DNA of 34,743 nt from Desulfobacteraceae bacterium (GTDB lineage: Bacteria; Desulfobacterota; Desulfobacteria; Desulfobacterales; SKZT01): contig SKZT01000078.1 in assembly GCA_007127235.1 (NCBI GenBank), forward strand, positions 1 to 34,743. The letters are read 5' to 3'. This document shows positions 18,567 through 26,842 of the stretch, one piece after another (position 1 is the stretch's first letter; each line of letters starts with the position of its first letter). Under the pieces are notes generated by a model that was given only the letters and a program-made list of their open reading frames with translations, ran no database searches and had not been told where the DNA came from. The position numbers and the translations under genes were made by a program.

Positions 18567-18613
18567 GGGGCGGTACCCTAAGGCAAATCTTAAAGGGGCC
18601 GCCCTGTTTTTTT
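18567..18613 (+). terminator. Rho-independent terminator downstream of atpE
   Basis: GGGCGGtaCCCT...AGGGGCCGCCC stem followed by tgttttttt. Confidence 0.7.
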
Positions 18614-18688
18614 GCTTCTTGCCCAAACGGGTCCTTGAAAACGGCCGCCGCAGCTCTTAACATATTACCTACACAAAGGAGAACTGCC

Positions 18689-18856
18689 ATGACAGACAAG
18701 CCGGAATCAAATAAAGATAATTGTAACATGAAATGCCCTGATTGCAGCCTTGAGATAAATGCATGCCGTTCAAGAATCCGTGTTGCAGGAGAACAGGTAT
18801 GTCCAGGTTGCGGAGCAACTCTTGTGCCCATTGAAAAATTAGAAAAAAAATCATAA
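18689..18856 (+). CDS. Small zinc-ribbon-like protein
   Basis: CPDC...CPGC pair; ATG 18689 preceded by aaaggag. Confidence 0.6.
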   Translation: MTDKPESNKDNCNMKCPDCSLEINACRSRIRVAGEQVCPGCGATLVPIEKLEKKS

Positions 18857-18869
18857 AGGAGTTGAAATA

Positions 18870-19256
18870 ATGGGACAGTGGATACCCTTTGCCGAAGGAG
18901 AGTATTTGGTGGAAAGAGCTTATTTGGTGACTCCCCAGGAAACGGCTACACCTTTGGAAGATACCACCATTGAGATTTATACCGGCCGGGATGGACGCAG
19001 GCACATGCGGGGAAGTGGCAAGGTAAAAAACATTTTGATGGTTAAGCTGCTGGAAGAAGACGATATTATGGATCTTTTGCTGGATCTTGGAGAAGAGTTT
19101 AAGTACCTGATGGAAAATCCTGAATTGCAGGCTGGAAAAGTATTTTCCCCCCATGTAAAGGCAGTAGTCAAGTTTAGTCCCAAAAACCAATGGAAACAAG
19201 TGTCTCAGGAAAATTTTGAGAGCCTACTCGCACGCCTTCAATTTGTCGAGCATTGA
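18870..19256 (+). CDS. Hypothetical protein, 128 aa
   Basis: ATG with aaaggagttg SD 13 bp after the zinc-ribbon gene; no family recognised. Confidence 0.6.
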   Translation: MGQWIPFAEGEYLVERAYLVTPQETATPLEDTTIEIYTGRDGRRHMRGSGKVKNILMVKLLEEDDIMDLLLDLGEEFKYLMENPELQAGKVFSPHVKAVVKFSPKNQWKQVSQENFESLLARLQFVEH

Positions 19257-19269
19257 TTGAGAAATCGGC

Positions 19270-19806
19270 TTACTGATTCACTTTTCTCTGGAAAATATCC
19301 AGTGCCCCAGGCAAAAGGCGCCGAATAAATCCCTCCCGGTCTCTTTCGTGGAGATTTTTGTAAGAATTATAATCCGGGTGTGATTCTGATAATTCGGGAG
19401 GGTTGAGGCGGCAAAAATCCTTATATTCCAGGAAGTTACCAATCAGTTCGATAAGGCTTTTCACGGAGCAATCTTTGAATCTTATCCATCCAAGACGACC
19501 CATCATTTCGAAACGGCATAAATCGGATAAAAACAAATGAATTTCCATCACATAACGCTGGTCATCATTTTCAATGTAGGAAAATTTTGATGCGTGCCCG
19601 AAATTTAAAACTCCCATGATAAGTTCATAAAACGCCACGGCACTTGCTTCACCCGGTTGAGACAAATAAAGCAAGGTTTTATCGGAAATATCCGAAAGCC
19701 TGGTTTCAGGAGAAAAATTTTCCCCAAATCGTTTTTTCCATGGCCCGAAAGCTTTTTGTTCCAATGTTTTTGTTCTAAAATCGTTTAGCTCGACAATCTT
19801 TGCCAT
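19270..19806 (-). CDS. Hypothetical protein, 178 aa
   Basis: Intact ORF convergent with the 128-aa gene; no family recognised. Confidence 0.6.
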   Translation of the reverse strand: MAKIVELNDFRTKTLEQKAFGPWKKRFGENFSPETRLSDISDKTLLYLSQPGEASAVAFYELIMGVLNFGHASKFSYIENDDQRYVMEIHLFLSDLCRFEMMGRLGWIRFKDCSVKSLIELIGNFLEYKDFCRLNPPELSESHPDYNSYKNLHERDREGFIRRLLPGALDIFQRKVNQ

Positions 19807-19882
19807 TATTCTTTTACCTGCTATTCCACTACTGAAAGATGAAAGATCTATAAGCTATATTAGTTGTGAATGAATCAGTTTG

Positions 19883-21541
19883 TCAAGATTTCAGAGGGAT
19901 TCTTGGGGTTTTCATTTTTGCCTCCTGCTTTTTTATATGATTCCGACAAGCCAGGGCAAAATCTTCGGGATAGTGACCATTGATCCAGCGAAGTTGAGCT
20001 TCGCTGAATGAACCGGGGGATTGGGGAATTTTGGGTAAAAAGGCATAGATAAGACGTTGGTCGCTATCTTTCGAGTCTATTCTCTTTGCATATTCGATGG
20101 TGGTGACCATCTTCGCACCCATACATGATAATATCTTCATGGTCATCAGTATGGCCTGATCCAGTGAATTCCGCAAAGGGATATCGGTTTCCAAAATATT
20201 GCCTATAGGATTTATACACATCAGCTGGATTTCCCACTGGGATGTTTGAGCTTTTGGAACAAATACCATGACATGCTTGTCTTCATAAATAATCAGACTG
20301 CTTTCACTCCGGGTATCATCTAATCTCCGGTTGTTTCGGATGGCTTTAATATAGCATTCGAAAAAATGCCGGCCGGTTTGCTTATGAAATTGACGGATAA
20401 ATTCTGCGATCATATCTCCGCAAGCAAATGATGCAATTTGATCTGGGCCGGTTTGGGAGTCGACCATTGAGGGAATCAATGCAAATTGTTGGTGAATTTG
20501 CTGATGAGAAGCATGGAGCCTGTATTTTGTCGGAGAAAAATCAAAACCGTAGTTCCAGCCCCAAAGGGTACAATTAAAAACTGGAGAGCCTGTCTTCTGA
20601 TTTTTCGATTGTTTGTTTAAAATCTTTTTTCTAAGACTTTCCAATTGGGCAATGGTGAGGGTTTTTCGTGTGACGGATACGGGAATTGCAAGCTGGCGGG
20701 CAAGGCGTGTGTAAGTCCGCTGGTAGTATAGGTGTCGCATTCCGTATATGTCGGCTAGGGTTAGTTCCCCGATATGATAACGAATCGAATCGTGAGCCAT
20801 GTTAGCTGCATAATGACCCCACGGTATATAGCTGTTTCGTCTCAAATATTCGAACACGTGACTGGGGCCCTCTTTTAACTCTCCCACAATTTCACTTTTA
20901 CCCTGCGCCCCCGGTCGCAGCACCATCACTTCTCTGTATGCGGCGGGAAGATTCCGGTTATTGGCGAGTGTTTCAAACAAATCGTGGTTTTTGATCAAAG
21001 GGGTTTCTTCTCCGTTTTTATCTCTTTGATAAATCAGCCCTGTAGGATTTATGCCATCGGATTCGAAACAAAATTCGCAGGTGATTTTAGCCAGGGCAAT
21101 CAGGTCTTCGGGATCAGTGCCGGTTTTTGCCAATGCCAAAAGCAGCGGTTCCGGTAATGATTCAAAAAGCAACTCTCTGTTTTGTTTCAAATGGGGTTCA
21201 TGGGTAAACCATTTTTCCATAAAATTGGCAAAAGATACTTTTTCAGGTTCCGAAAGATAAATTAATTCCGGATTTTGGGCTTTTTTATCTGCCCAGCTTT
21301 TGGAAATATAGGTGGTTCCCCGGAAATCAAATGGATTTGGGATTTCATAAATGGTGTCGGCTTCCGGTTCTTTTACGGTGCCGGCGGGAAAATTGGCAAC
21401 GTTTTTATTCAACCGGCCATCTTTGAATCGGCCCAAATATTCGATAAAGTCGTTTTCTCTGAAATTATCTACATCAAAATTGGGTTTGTGAACACCGTAA
21501 ATGAAATGCCCTGAAGGCAAAACACAGGTTCTGACTTTCAT
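19883..21541 (-). CDS. Putative diverged GalT/HIT-superfamily (nucleotidyltransferase-like) protein, 552 aa
   Basis: HASHQQIHQQFALIP aligns by eye with GalT GCSNPHPHGQ (second His and Gln kept); then SLIIYEDKHVMVFVPKAQTSQWEIQLM like the second-repeat GalT motif (ENEHxxALVPxWAxWPxExLL); upstream IPWGHYAANMAHDSIRYHIGELTLADI. Confidence 0.45.
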   Translation of the reverse strand: MKVRTCVLPSGHFIYGVHKPNFDVDNFRENDFIEYLGRFKDGRLNKNVANFPAGTVKEPEADTIYEIPNPFDFRGTTYISKSWADKKAQNPELIYLSEPEKVSFANFMEKWFTHEPHLKQNRELLFESLPEPLLLALAKTGTDPEDLIALAKITCEFCFESDGINPTGLIYQRDKNGEETPLIKNHDLFETLANNRNLPAAYREVMVLRPGAQGKSEIVGELKEGPSHVFEYLRRNSYIPWGHYAANMAHDSIRYHIGELTLADIYGMRHLYYQRTYTRLARQLAIPVSVTRKTLTIAQLESLRKKILNKQSKNQKTGSPVFNCTLWGWNYGFDFSPTKYRLHASHQQIHQQFALIPSMVDSQTGPDQIASFACGDMIAEFIRQFHKQTGRHFFECYIKAIRNNRRLDDTRSESSLIIYEDKHVMVFVPKAQTSQWEIQLMCINPIGNILETDIPLRNSLDQAILMTMKILSCMGAKMVTTIEYAKRIDSKDSDQRLIYAFLPKIPQSPGSFSEAQLRWINGHYPEDFALACRNHIKKQEAKMKTPRIPLKS

Positions 21542-21572
21542 GTTCTGGTTTTTCTCCTTTTTTGTACAAAAT

Positions 21573-22478
21573 TCAGGTCAATGATAATAAATAGGATCTC
21601 AGGTTAGCCTTTTTATTGTTTAAACCAAATTTCATTCTTAGATTTTTACGGTGAAAGTTTATGGTGGAAATGGAAACGTTTAAAACATCGGCAATTTCCT
21701 TACTGGATTTGCCGTCTTTTATCATTGTTGCCACCTGAAGTTCCTGGGGTGTCAGAATTTTGCTCAGTGAAGATAGACGTTCCAAAAAAGGTGAAATAAT
21801 ATCTTTAAGATGAGCTTCAATGATGTTTACAATAATGGCCTGGTTTTTATTGAGGTTGGAAATTTTAAGTTTTTCCATGTAGGGAAAAACCAGTTCTTTG
21901 ATATTATCGAGAACTCTTTGTTCAAGATCAACCCTGTCCAACTCTCGCTGTTTTAAAATAACCTTGAGAGCAATATTGGATTCTTCCAGTTCTTTTTTTT
22001 GTTTCCTTAAAAGCTTTTCATTTTCCCTGAGTGATTCTTCCACCAATTTTAAAGCTGTGATTTCTTCGTGGCTGACGATGACTTTTGCGGATTGAGGATC
22101 GGAAAATCGAACAACCCGCATGTTAAACCAGTGTTTCTGGGAGGGTGAGTGACATGGATAATCGAATATGAATTCATTTATATCCCCGTTAATGACGCTT
22201 CGGATACCTTCAGCAGCCTTTTGACTGATTTGAGCATCATCGCCGGTGGCCCGGTCGCAGATTTCGAGATAATTATAACCTGCTGAATCAAAATCGGCTT
22301 TCATATCATTACCTTCGGCAAACTTTTGCCAGGACCGGTTGGTGGCAAGTATCACCCCGTTTTTATCCAGGATTGCTATGTTGGCTGAAAGAGAATCAAA
22401 AATAGTTCTGGCAAAAGAATGATTCAGCCAAATTTGTTTTTTTTGAGGCGAAATTTCAGCATATGGTTGCTTGCTCAT
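21573..22478 (-). CDS. PAS-domain LuxR-family transcriptional regulator
   Basis: N-terminal SLSANIAILDKNGVILATNRSWQKFAEG (PAS-like), coiled coil, C-terminal LTPQELQVATMIKDGKSSKEIADVLNVSISTINFHRKNLRMKFGL (LuxR HTH). Confidence 0.85.
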   Translation of the reverse strand: MSKQPYAEISPQKKQIWLNHSFARTIFDSLSANIAILDKNGVILATNRSWQKFAEGNDMKADFDSAGYNYLEICDRATGDDAQISQKAAEGIRSVINGDINEFIFDYPCHSPSQKHWFNMRVVRFSDPQSAKVIVSHEEITALKLVEESLRENEKLLRKQKKELEESNIALKVILKQRELDRVDLEQRVLDNIKELVFPYMEKLKISNLNKNQAIIVNIIEAHLKDIISPFLERLSSLSKILTPQELQVATMIKDGKSSKEIADVLNVSISTINFHRKNLRMKFGLNNKKANLRSYLLSLT

Positions 22479-22595
22479 TGTGTTCTTGTTTCCAATTTGT
22501 TTTTCCTTGATTCTAAAAAATTTAAGATCCATAATGCAAAAAAATTAAATGGTGATGCATAAAATTGCATTTTATAATCAAATACTTTTTAAAAT

Positions 22596-22629
22596 CAATC
22601 TTAATGAGGTTGCAATCTTAATGAGGTTG
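22596..22629. repeat. 17-bp perfect tandem duplication
   Basis: CAATCTTAATGAGGTTG CAATCTTAATGAGGTTG immediately upstream of the U32 start. Confidence 0.9.
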
Positions 22630-22649
22630 CAAGAAATACTTGAAAATTT

Positions 22650-24641
22650 ATGAACCACGTAAAATACGAAAAAACCAATCATAAAATTCCTGAAATTCTG
22701 GCACCTGCCGGAAACCGCGCCTCTTTTTTAGCGGCGTTATCTGCTGGTGCAGATGCCGTTTATTGCGGGCTGAAAGCGTTTTCTGCAAGAATGGAATCTG
22801 AAAACTTTGAATTGGAGGAATTATCAAGGTTGACGCGGTTAGCTCATGAAAAAGGCTCAAAGGTATACATTGCGCTCAATTCAATACTGAAAATGTCAGA
22901 ACTTCCAAGTGCAGGAGAGTTAATTTATCGACTGGAAAAACAGGTAAAGCCCGACGGGCTGATTATCCAGGATCTGGCCATGTTTTCTTTGGTAAAACAG
23001 GCAAATTTTTCAAAAGAGTTACATCTTTCAACCCTTTCGAATATCACATTGTCATCTGCGCTGAATATGATCGACAAAACATTGAACGTTAAACGCGTGG
23101 TAATTCCAAGGGAACTTCATATAGACGAAATCAAGTCCATGGCCACGGCCTGTCCTCCTGGTATCGGACTCGAAGTCTTTGTACACGGGGCGCTTTGCTA
23201 TGGCGTTTCAGGCCGCTGTTACTGGAGCAGTTATTTGGGGGGTAAAAGCGGGTTGCGGGGAAGATGTGTTCAACCTTGCAGAAGGCAATATAATCTTGGA
23301 AAAAAGAGCGAACGTTTTTTTTCATGCCAGGATCTGAGTCTGGATGTGCTCGTGAAAGTTTTAGCGACTGTTCCTGAAATTCGGGCCTGGAAAATCGAGG
23401 GCAGGAAAAAAGGGCCCCATTATGTATATTATACCACTAAAGCTTACCAGTTGATGCGCGATGAGGGCAGTGACCCCCGGTGTAAAAAAGAAGTTCTTGA
23501 AATGCTTGGATATGCTTTGGGACGTCCCGTCACCCATTATTATTTTTTGCCACAACGTCCCCAGAACCCTATCAAACTGGAAGGGCATACCGGTTCCGGA
23601 TTGTTGATCGGAAAAATTAAGGGGGGAAAAAATCATCCTTATTTGGTTTCTAGGGAAATGCTATATTCAGGAGATTTGTTACGTATTGGATATGAGGATG
23701 AAAAATGGCATACTCTGATCAGGGTGAATAAATGGGTGCCGAAAAACGGCAAGCTGGTAATTAAAAGGCAGACCGATCATAAGATGATGCGGGGAGCCTC
23801 TGTTTTTCTGATTGATCGGCGGGAGCCGGAACTGGAAAAACAAATTTCAAAGCTTCAAAATGAGTTGGATCAAATCCGTTTGAAGAAAGGAAAAATTGGA
23901 AATTATAAATTTGTGACACAAAAACCAGGTCTCGTAAAAGGCCGATACAAAGAAATGAATATTTTCAGATATATGCTTAAAACAACACCTTCAGGGCGTG
24001 TAGGGTTTTGGCTTGATGAAAATATCGTAAAGCGGATTTCCCAAAAGATTCTCATCCCCTCGTGGTGGTGGCTTCCGCCGGTCATCTGGCCGGACGAGGA
24101 AAATCAATTCAAGTCGGTTGTGGAATCTATTTTACAACAGGGAGGAAAAAATTTCGTTTTAAATGCACCCTGGCAGGTTTCTCTTTTTCCGTCAGCCAGA
24201 AAACTGAACCTTTGGGCCGGCCCCTTTTGCAATATAACTAATCCCGGTGCTTTGATAATTCTAAAAAAAATGGGCTTTAAAGGTGCCATTGTTAGCCCTG
24301 AGTTAGGGGCCGATGATCTGCTTAAGCTGCCTTCCACCAGCCCGATTCATTTGGGTATTGTGTGTTTTGGAAATTGGCCGCTTTGTGTTTCACGGACACT
24401 TTCCGACGATATGGAGGTAGGTAAAATTTTTTCAAGTCCCAAAAATGAAGATGTCTGGGTTCAGAAATATGGTCAAAATTTCTGGCTTTATCCCAATTGG
24501 AGACTGGATATTCGAAACCGTAAAAAAGAATTGGTAAATGCAGGCTACACGCTCTTTGTCAATATTTCGGAGCCTGTACCCAGGGGCGTTCATCTAAAAA
24601 AGCGTCCAGGACAGTGGAATTGGGACATTGACCTGTTATGA
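22650..24641 (+). CDS. U32-family peptidase/tRNA-rRNA hydroxylase-type protein with C-terminal extension
   Basis: ILAPAGNRASFLAALSAGADAVYCGLKAFSARM and the U32 signature EVFVHGALCYGVSGRCYWSSYLGGKSGLRGRCVQPCRRQY. Confidence 0.88.
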   Translation: MNHVKYEKTNHKIPEILAPAGNRASFLAALSAGADAVYCGLKAFSARMESENFELEELSRLTRLAHEKGSKVYIALNSILKMSELPSAGELIYRLEKQVKPDGLIIQDLAMFSLVKQANFSKELHLSTLSNITLSSALNMIDKTLNVKRVVIPRELHIDEIKSMATACPPGIGLEVFVHGALCYGVSGRCYWSSYLGGKSGLRGRCVQPCRRQYNLGKKSERFFSCQDLSLDVLVKVLATVPEIRAWKIEGRKKGPHYVYYTTKAYQLMRDEGSDPRCKKEVLEMLGYALGRPVTHYYFLPQRPQNPIKLEGHTGSGLLIGKIKGGKNHPYLVSREMLYSGDLLRIGYEDEKWHTLIRVNKWVPKNGKLVIKRQTDHKMMRGASVFLIDRREPELEKQISKLQNELDQIRLKKGKIGNYKFVTQKPGLVKGRYKEMNIFRYMLKTTPSGRVGFWLDENIVKRISQKILIPSWWWLPPVIWPDEENQFKSVVESILQQGGKNFVLNAPWQVSLFPSARKLNLWAGPFCNITNPGALIILKKMGFKGAIVSPELGADDLLKLPSTSPIHLGIVCFGNWPLCVSRTLSDDMEVGKIFSSPKNEDVWVQKYGQNFWLYPNWRLDIRNRKKELVNAGYTLFVNISEPVPRGVHLKKRPGQWNWDIDLL

Positions 24642-24664
24642 TTGCCGATTGAATCCGAAAATAA

Positions 24665-24760
24665 AAGCGGAGCGGAGACCCGGAATCTATGAACTCGCTG
24701 AAACCGTCTGGATTCCTGCTCCCGGTTCAGGCCCGGGACAGGCTTCGCAGGAATGACGAA
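24665..24760. repeat. REP-like palindromic intergenic repeat
   Basis: cccggaatc...ctggattcctgc tcccggttcaggcccggga ...gcaggaatgacg nested inverted arms. Confidence 0.6.
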
Positions 24761-24824
24761 AAAAACTTGATCATCGAGTATACATGAAAACATTACAATA
24801 TTTAAATAACTTCAGAGGCACGAA

Positions 24825-25190
24825 ATGGCGCGTATTTTAATAATTGATGATGACGACCAGGTTAGAAAAATGCTCAGGCTTACATTGATAGCAGCCGGAT
24901 TCGATGTGATAGAGGCTCAGGATGGCAAGCTTGCCATGCAGCTTTTTCATCAAAATCCTGAAGTGGACCTTGTCATTACGGACTTGATCATGCCGGAAAA
25001 GGAAGGCATTGAGACGATTATCGAGCTTACGCGCGATTTTCCTCATGTTCCGATTATTGCTATTTCCGGTGGCGGTCGCATTGATCCAAATGATTACCTG
25101 TATTTGGCCAAAAAGCTGGGAGCACGTAAAACGCTGGAAAAGCCTTTCAGCAGACAAGAGATCATTGATGCGGTCAATGAATTGATATAA
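24825..25190 (+). CDS. Single-domain response regulator (CheY-like receiver)
   Basis: ILIIDDDDQVRKML, DLVITDLIMPEKEG, LEKPFSRQEI. Confidence 0.9.
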   Translation: MARILIIDDDDQVRKMLRLTLIAAGFDVIEAQDGKLAMQLFHQNPEVDLVITDLIMPEKEGIETIIELTRDFPHVPIIAISGGGRIDPNDYLYLAKKLGARKTLEKPFSRQEIIDAVNELI

Positions 25191-25225
25191 TCGCGGAAAA
25201 GCAGGTATCCTGACGGTCAGCGTTC

Positions 25226-26266
25226 ATGAAAATTTTGATTGTGAAAACCAGTGCCATTGGAGATGTTACACATACATTGCCGGTGTTGAATGCAATTAGA
25301 GCACATTTTCCGACAGCACACATTACCTGGCTCGTGGAAGAGGCTTCCGCTGAAATCATAGAGGGTCACAGAGCCATAGAAAGAGTTCTTGTATGCAAAA
25401 GAAAACAATGGATTACAGATTTTTTTCGTCCTGCCCGGTTTAAGAAATTTTTATGGGAGATCCTTGAATTTATTAAGGCCTTAAGAGATACGCATTACGA
25501 CCTTGTTGTCGATTTCCAGGGACTTCTGAAAAGTGGTATCTGGGTATTTTTATCCAGGGGTAAGCAAAAAGTGGGTTTCGGGCCAGGTATGGCGCATTCG
25601 GAGTGCAGTTATATCTTTTATAACCGGAAAATACCTGCTGTCAGTATGGATTATCATGCCATTGATCGTGAACTGATGTTGTTGAGAGCGATAGGTATAA
25701 CCTGTGAGAACATAGAGTTTGGATTTCCGGTTGGAAAATTTCACCGCAAAAAAATAAAAAATATTTTGAAATCCTTCGATATTCCAAATTCCGAACCCAT
25801 TGTAGCCATAAATCCAATGGCCAGGTGGGATACTAAATTGTGGGAAATCCGAAAGTTTGCTCAGGTAGCCGATTGGCTGTCCGGCAGAGGTTTCCGGGTA
25901 TGTTTTACCGGCGCCGGAAGTGACCATTATGAAATTGAAAGGATACGATCCCTGATGACCCATAATGCGGTCAATCTTGCAGGGAAAACCTCGCTTAAAA
26001 CTCTTGCGGCTTTATACGAAAATGCTGTGCTTCTGCTGACCACCGATACCGGACCGATGCATATCGCGGCCGCAATTGGCACACCGGTGGTGGCTTTGTT
26101 CGGGCCGACCGCCCCCTGGCGCACAGGACCCTATGGGCCAGGTCATCAAATTGTTCAAGTAAAATCAGACTGTGCCCCCTGTTTTAAAAGAGCCTGCACC
26201 ACCCGCGCATGCATGAAAGACATTACCGTTGAAATGGTTATCAATAGACTGGAAAAAGTTCTATAA
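25226..26266 (+). CDS. Glycosyltransferase family 9, LPS heptosyltransferase I-like
   Basis: MKILIVKTSAIGDVTHTLPVLNAIRAHFP, VDFQGLLKSG, LLTTDTGPMHIAAAIGTPVVALFGPTAPWRTGPYG. Confidence 0.88.
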   Translation: MKILIVKTSAIGDVTHTLPVLNAIRAHFPTAHITWLVEEASAEIIEGHRAIERVLVCKRKQWITDFFRPARFKKFLWEILEFIKALRDTHYDLVVDFQGLLKSGIWVFLSRGKQKVGFGPGMAHSECSYIFYNRKIPAVSMDYHAIDRELMLLRAIGITCENIEFGFPVGKFHRKKIKNILKSFDIPNSEPIVAINPMARWDTKLWEIRKFAQVADWLSGRGFRVCFTGAGSDHYEIERIRSLMTHNAVNLAGKTSLKTLAALYENAVLLLTTDTGPMHIAAAIGTPVVALFGPTAPWRTGPYGPGHQIVQVKSDCAPCFKRACTTRACMKDITVEMVINRLEKVL

Positions 26267-26674
26267 TTAATCTGGTTTTTTCTTTTCCAGATCTTTTTTT
26301 AATTTCTGCTCGATTTCGGCAAAAAGATTTTTTTTCTTGGCAGCCTGCTGCGCCTTGATGGATTCAATTTTTTTAAAACGCTGCTTTTGAGCGGTTTGAA
26401 ATTTTTCGAGTTCGTAAGCCAGCTTATCTTCGTTTTCATCCCGTTGAATATTTTCAATGGCCAGATGGTTTTTAATAAAAAGACGAACGCCGAAGGCTCC
26501 TTCGGTAACATCGAGAATGCCCAGTTCTTTAAGGTTGCGGATAATGAGATTTCCTTTTTCAATAGAAAAGGACAACATTTGGCAAACCATTTCTATAGAG
26601 GGTGATGCTGAATTCTGATGCTCCAGCAGCCTTATGGCTGCCACGACAAGATGCGCTTTTTTATATAAATCCAT
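26267..26674 (-). CDS. Hypothetical protein with wHTH-like N terminus and lysine-rich coiled-coil C terminus
   Basis: PSIEMVCQMLSFSIEKGNLIIRNLKELGILDV resembles a winged helix; C-terminal AQQAAKKKNLFAEIEQKLKKDLEKKK. Confidence 0.55.
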   Translation of the reverse strand: MDLYKKAHLVVAAIRLLEHQNSASPSIEMVCQMLSFSIEKGNLIIRNLKELGILDVTEGAFGVRLFIKNHLAIENIQRDENEDKLAYELEKFQTAQKQRFKKIESIKAQQAAKKKNLFAEIEQKLKKDLEKKKPD

Positions 26675-26741
26675 ATGTTCCAATATTGTTCAATGGTTTT
26701 TCCCAATCGGTTCAATGCAATCTTTAAACTTTTAGACCTGC

Positions 26742-26770
26742 TTGACAGAATATTCCGAGAAGAGTAACAT
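26742..26770 (+). promoter_or_regulatory. Sigma70-type promoter upstream of eno
   Basis: TTGACA - 17 bp - TAACAT. Confidence 0.5.
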
Positions 26771-26842
26771 CCATTTTTTTGTTTTGTCAAGTTGGCCGAG
26801 AGATTGGATACTGTATACAGAATATAACAGGGGGGTAGGATA

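Noticed and set aside
18550-19199. Minus-strand ORFs over the zinc-ribbon and 128-aa genes
   Set aside because: The plus-strand ORFs have good SD sites and coherent composition; the minus ORFs do not.
19883-22478. Phage-defence island around the hypothetical genes and LuxR regulator
   Set aside because: No nuclease, TIR, reverse transcriptase, toxin or other recognised defence domain seen, and the region is flanked by core genes.
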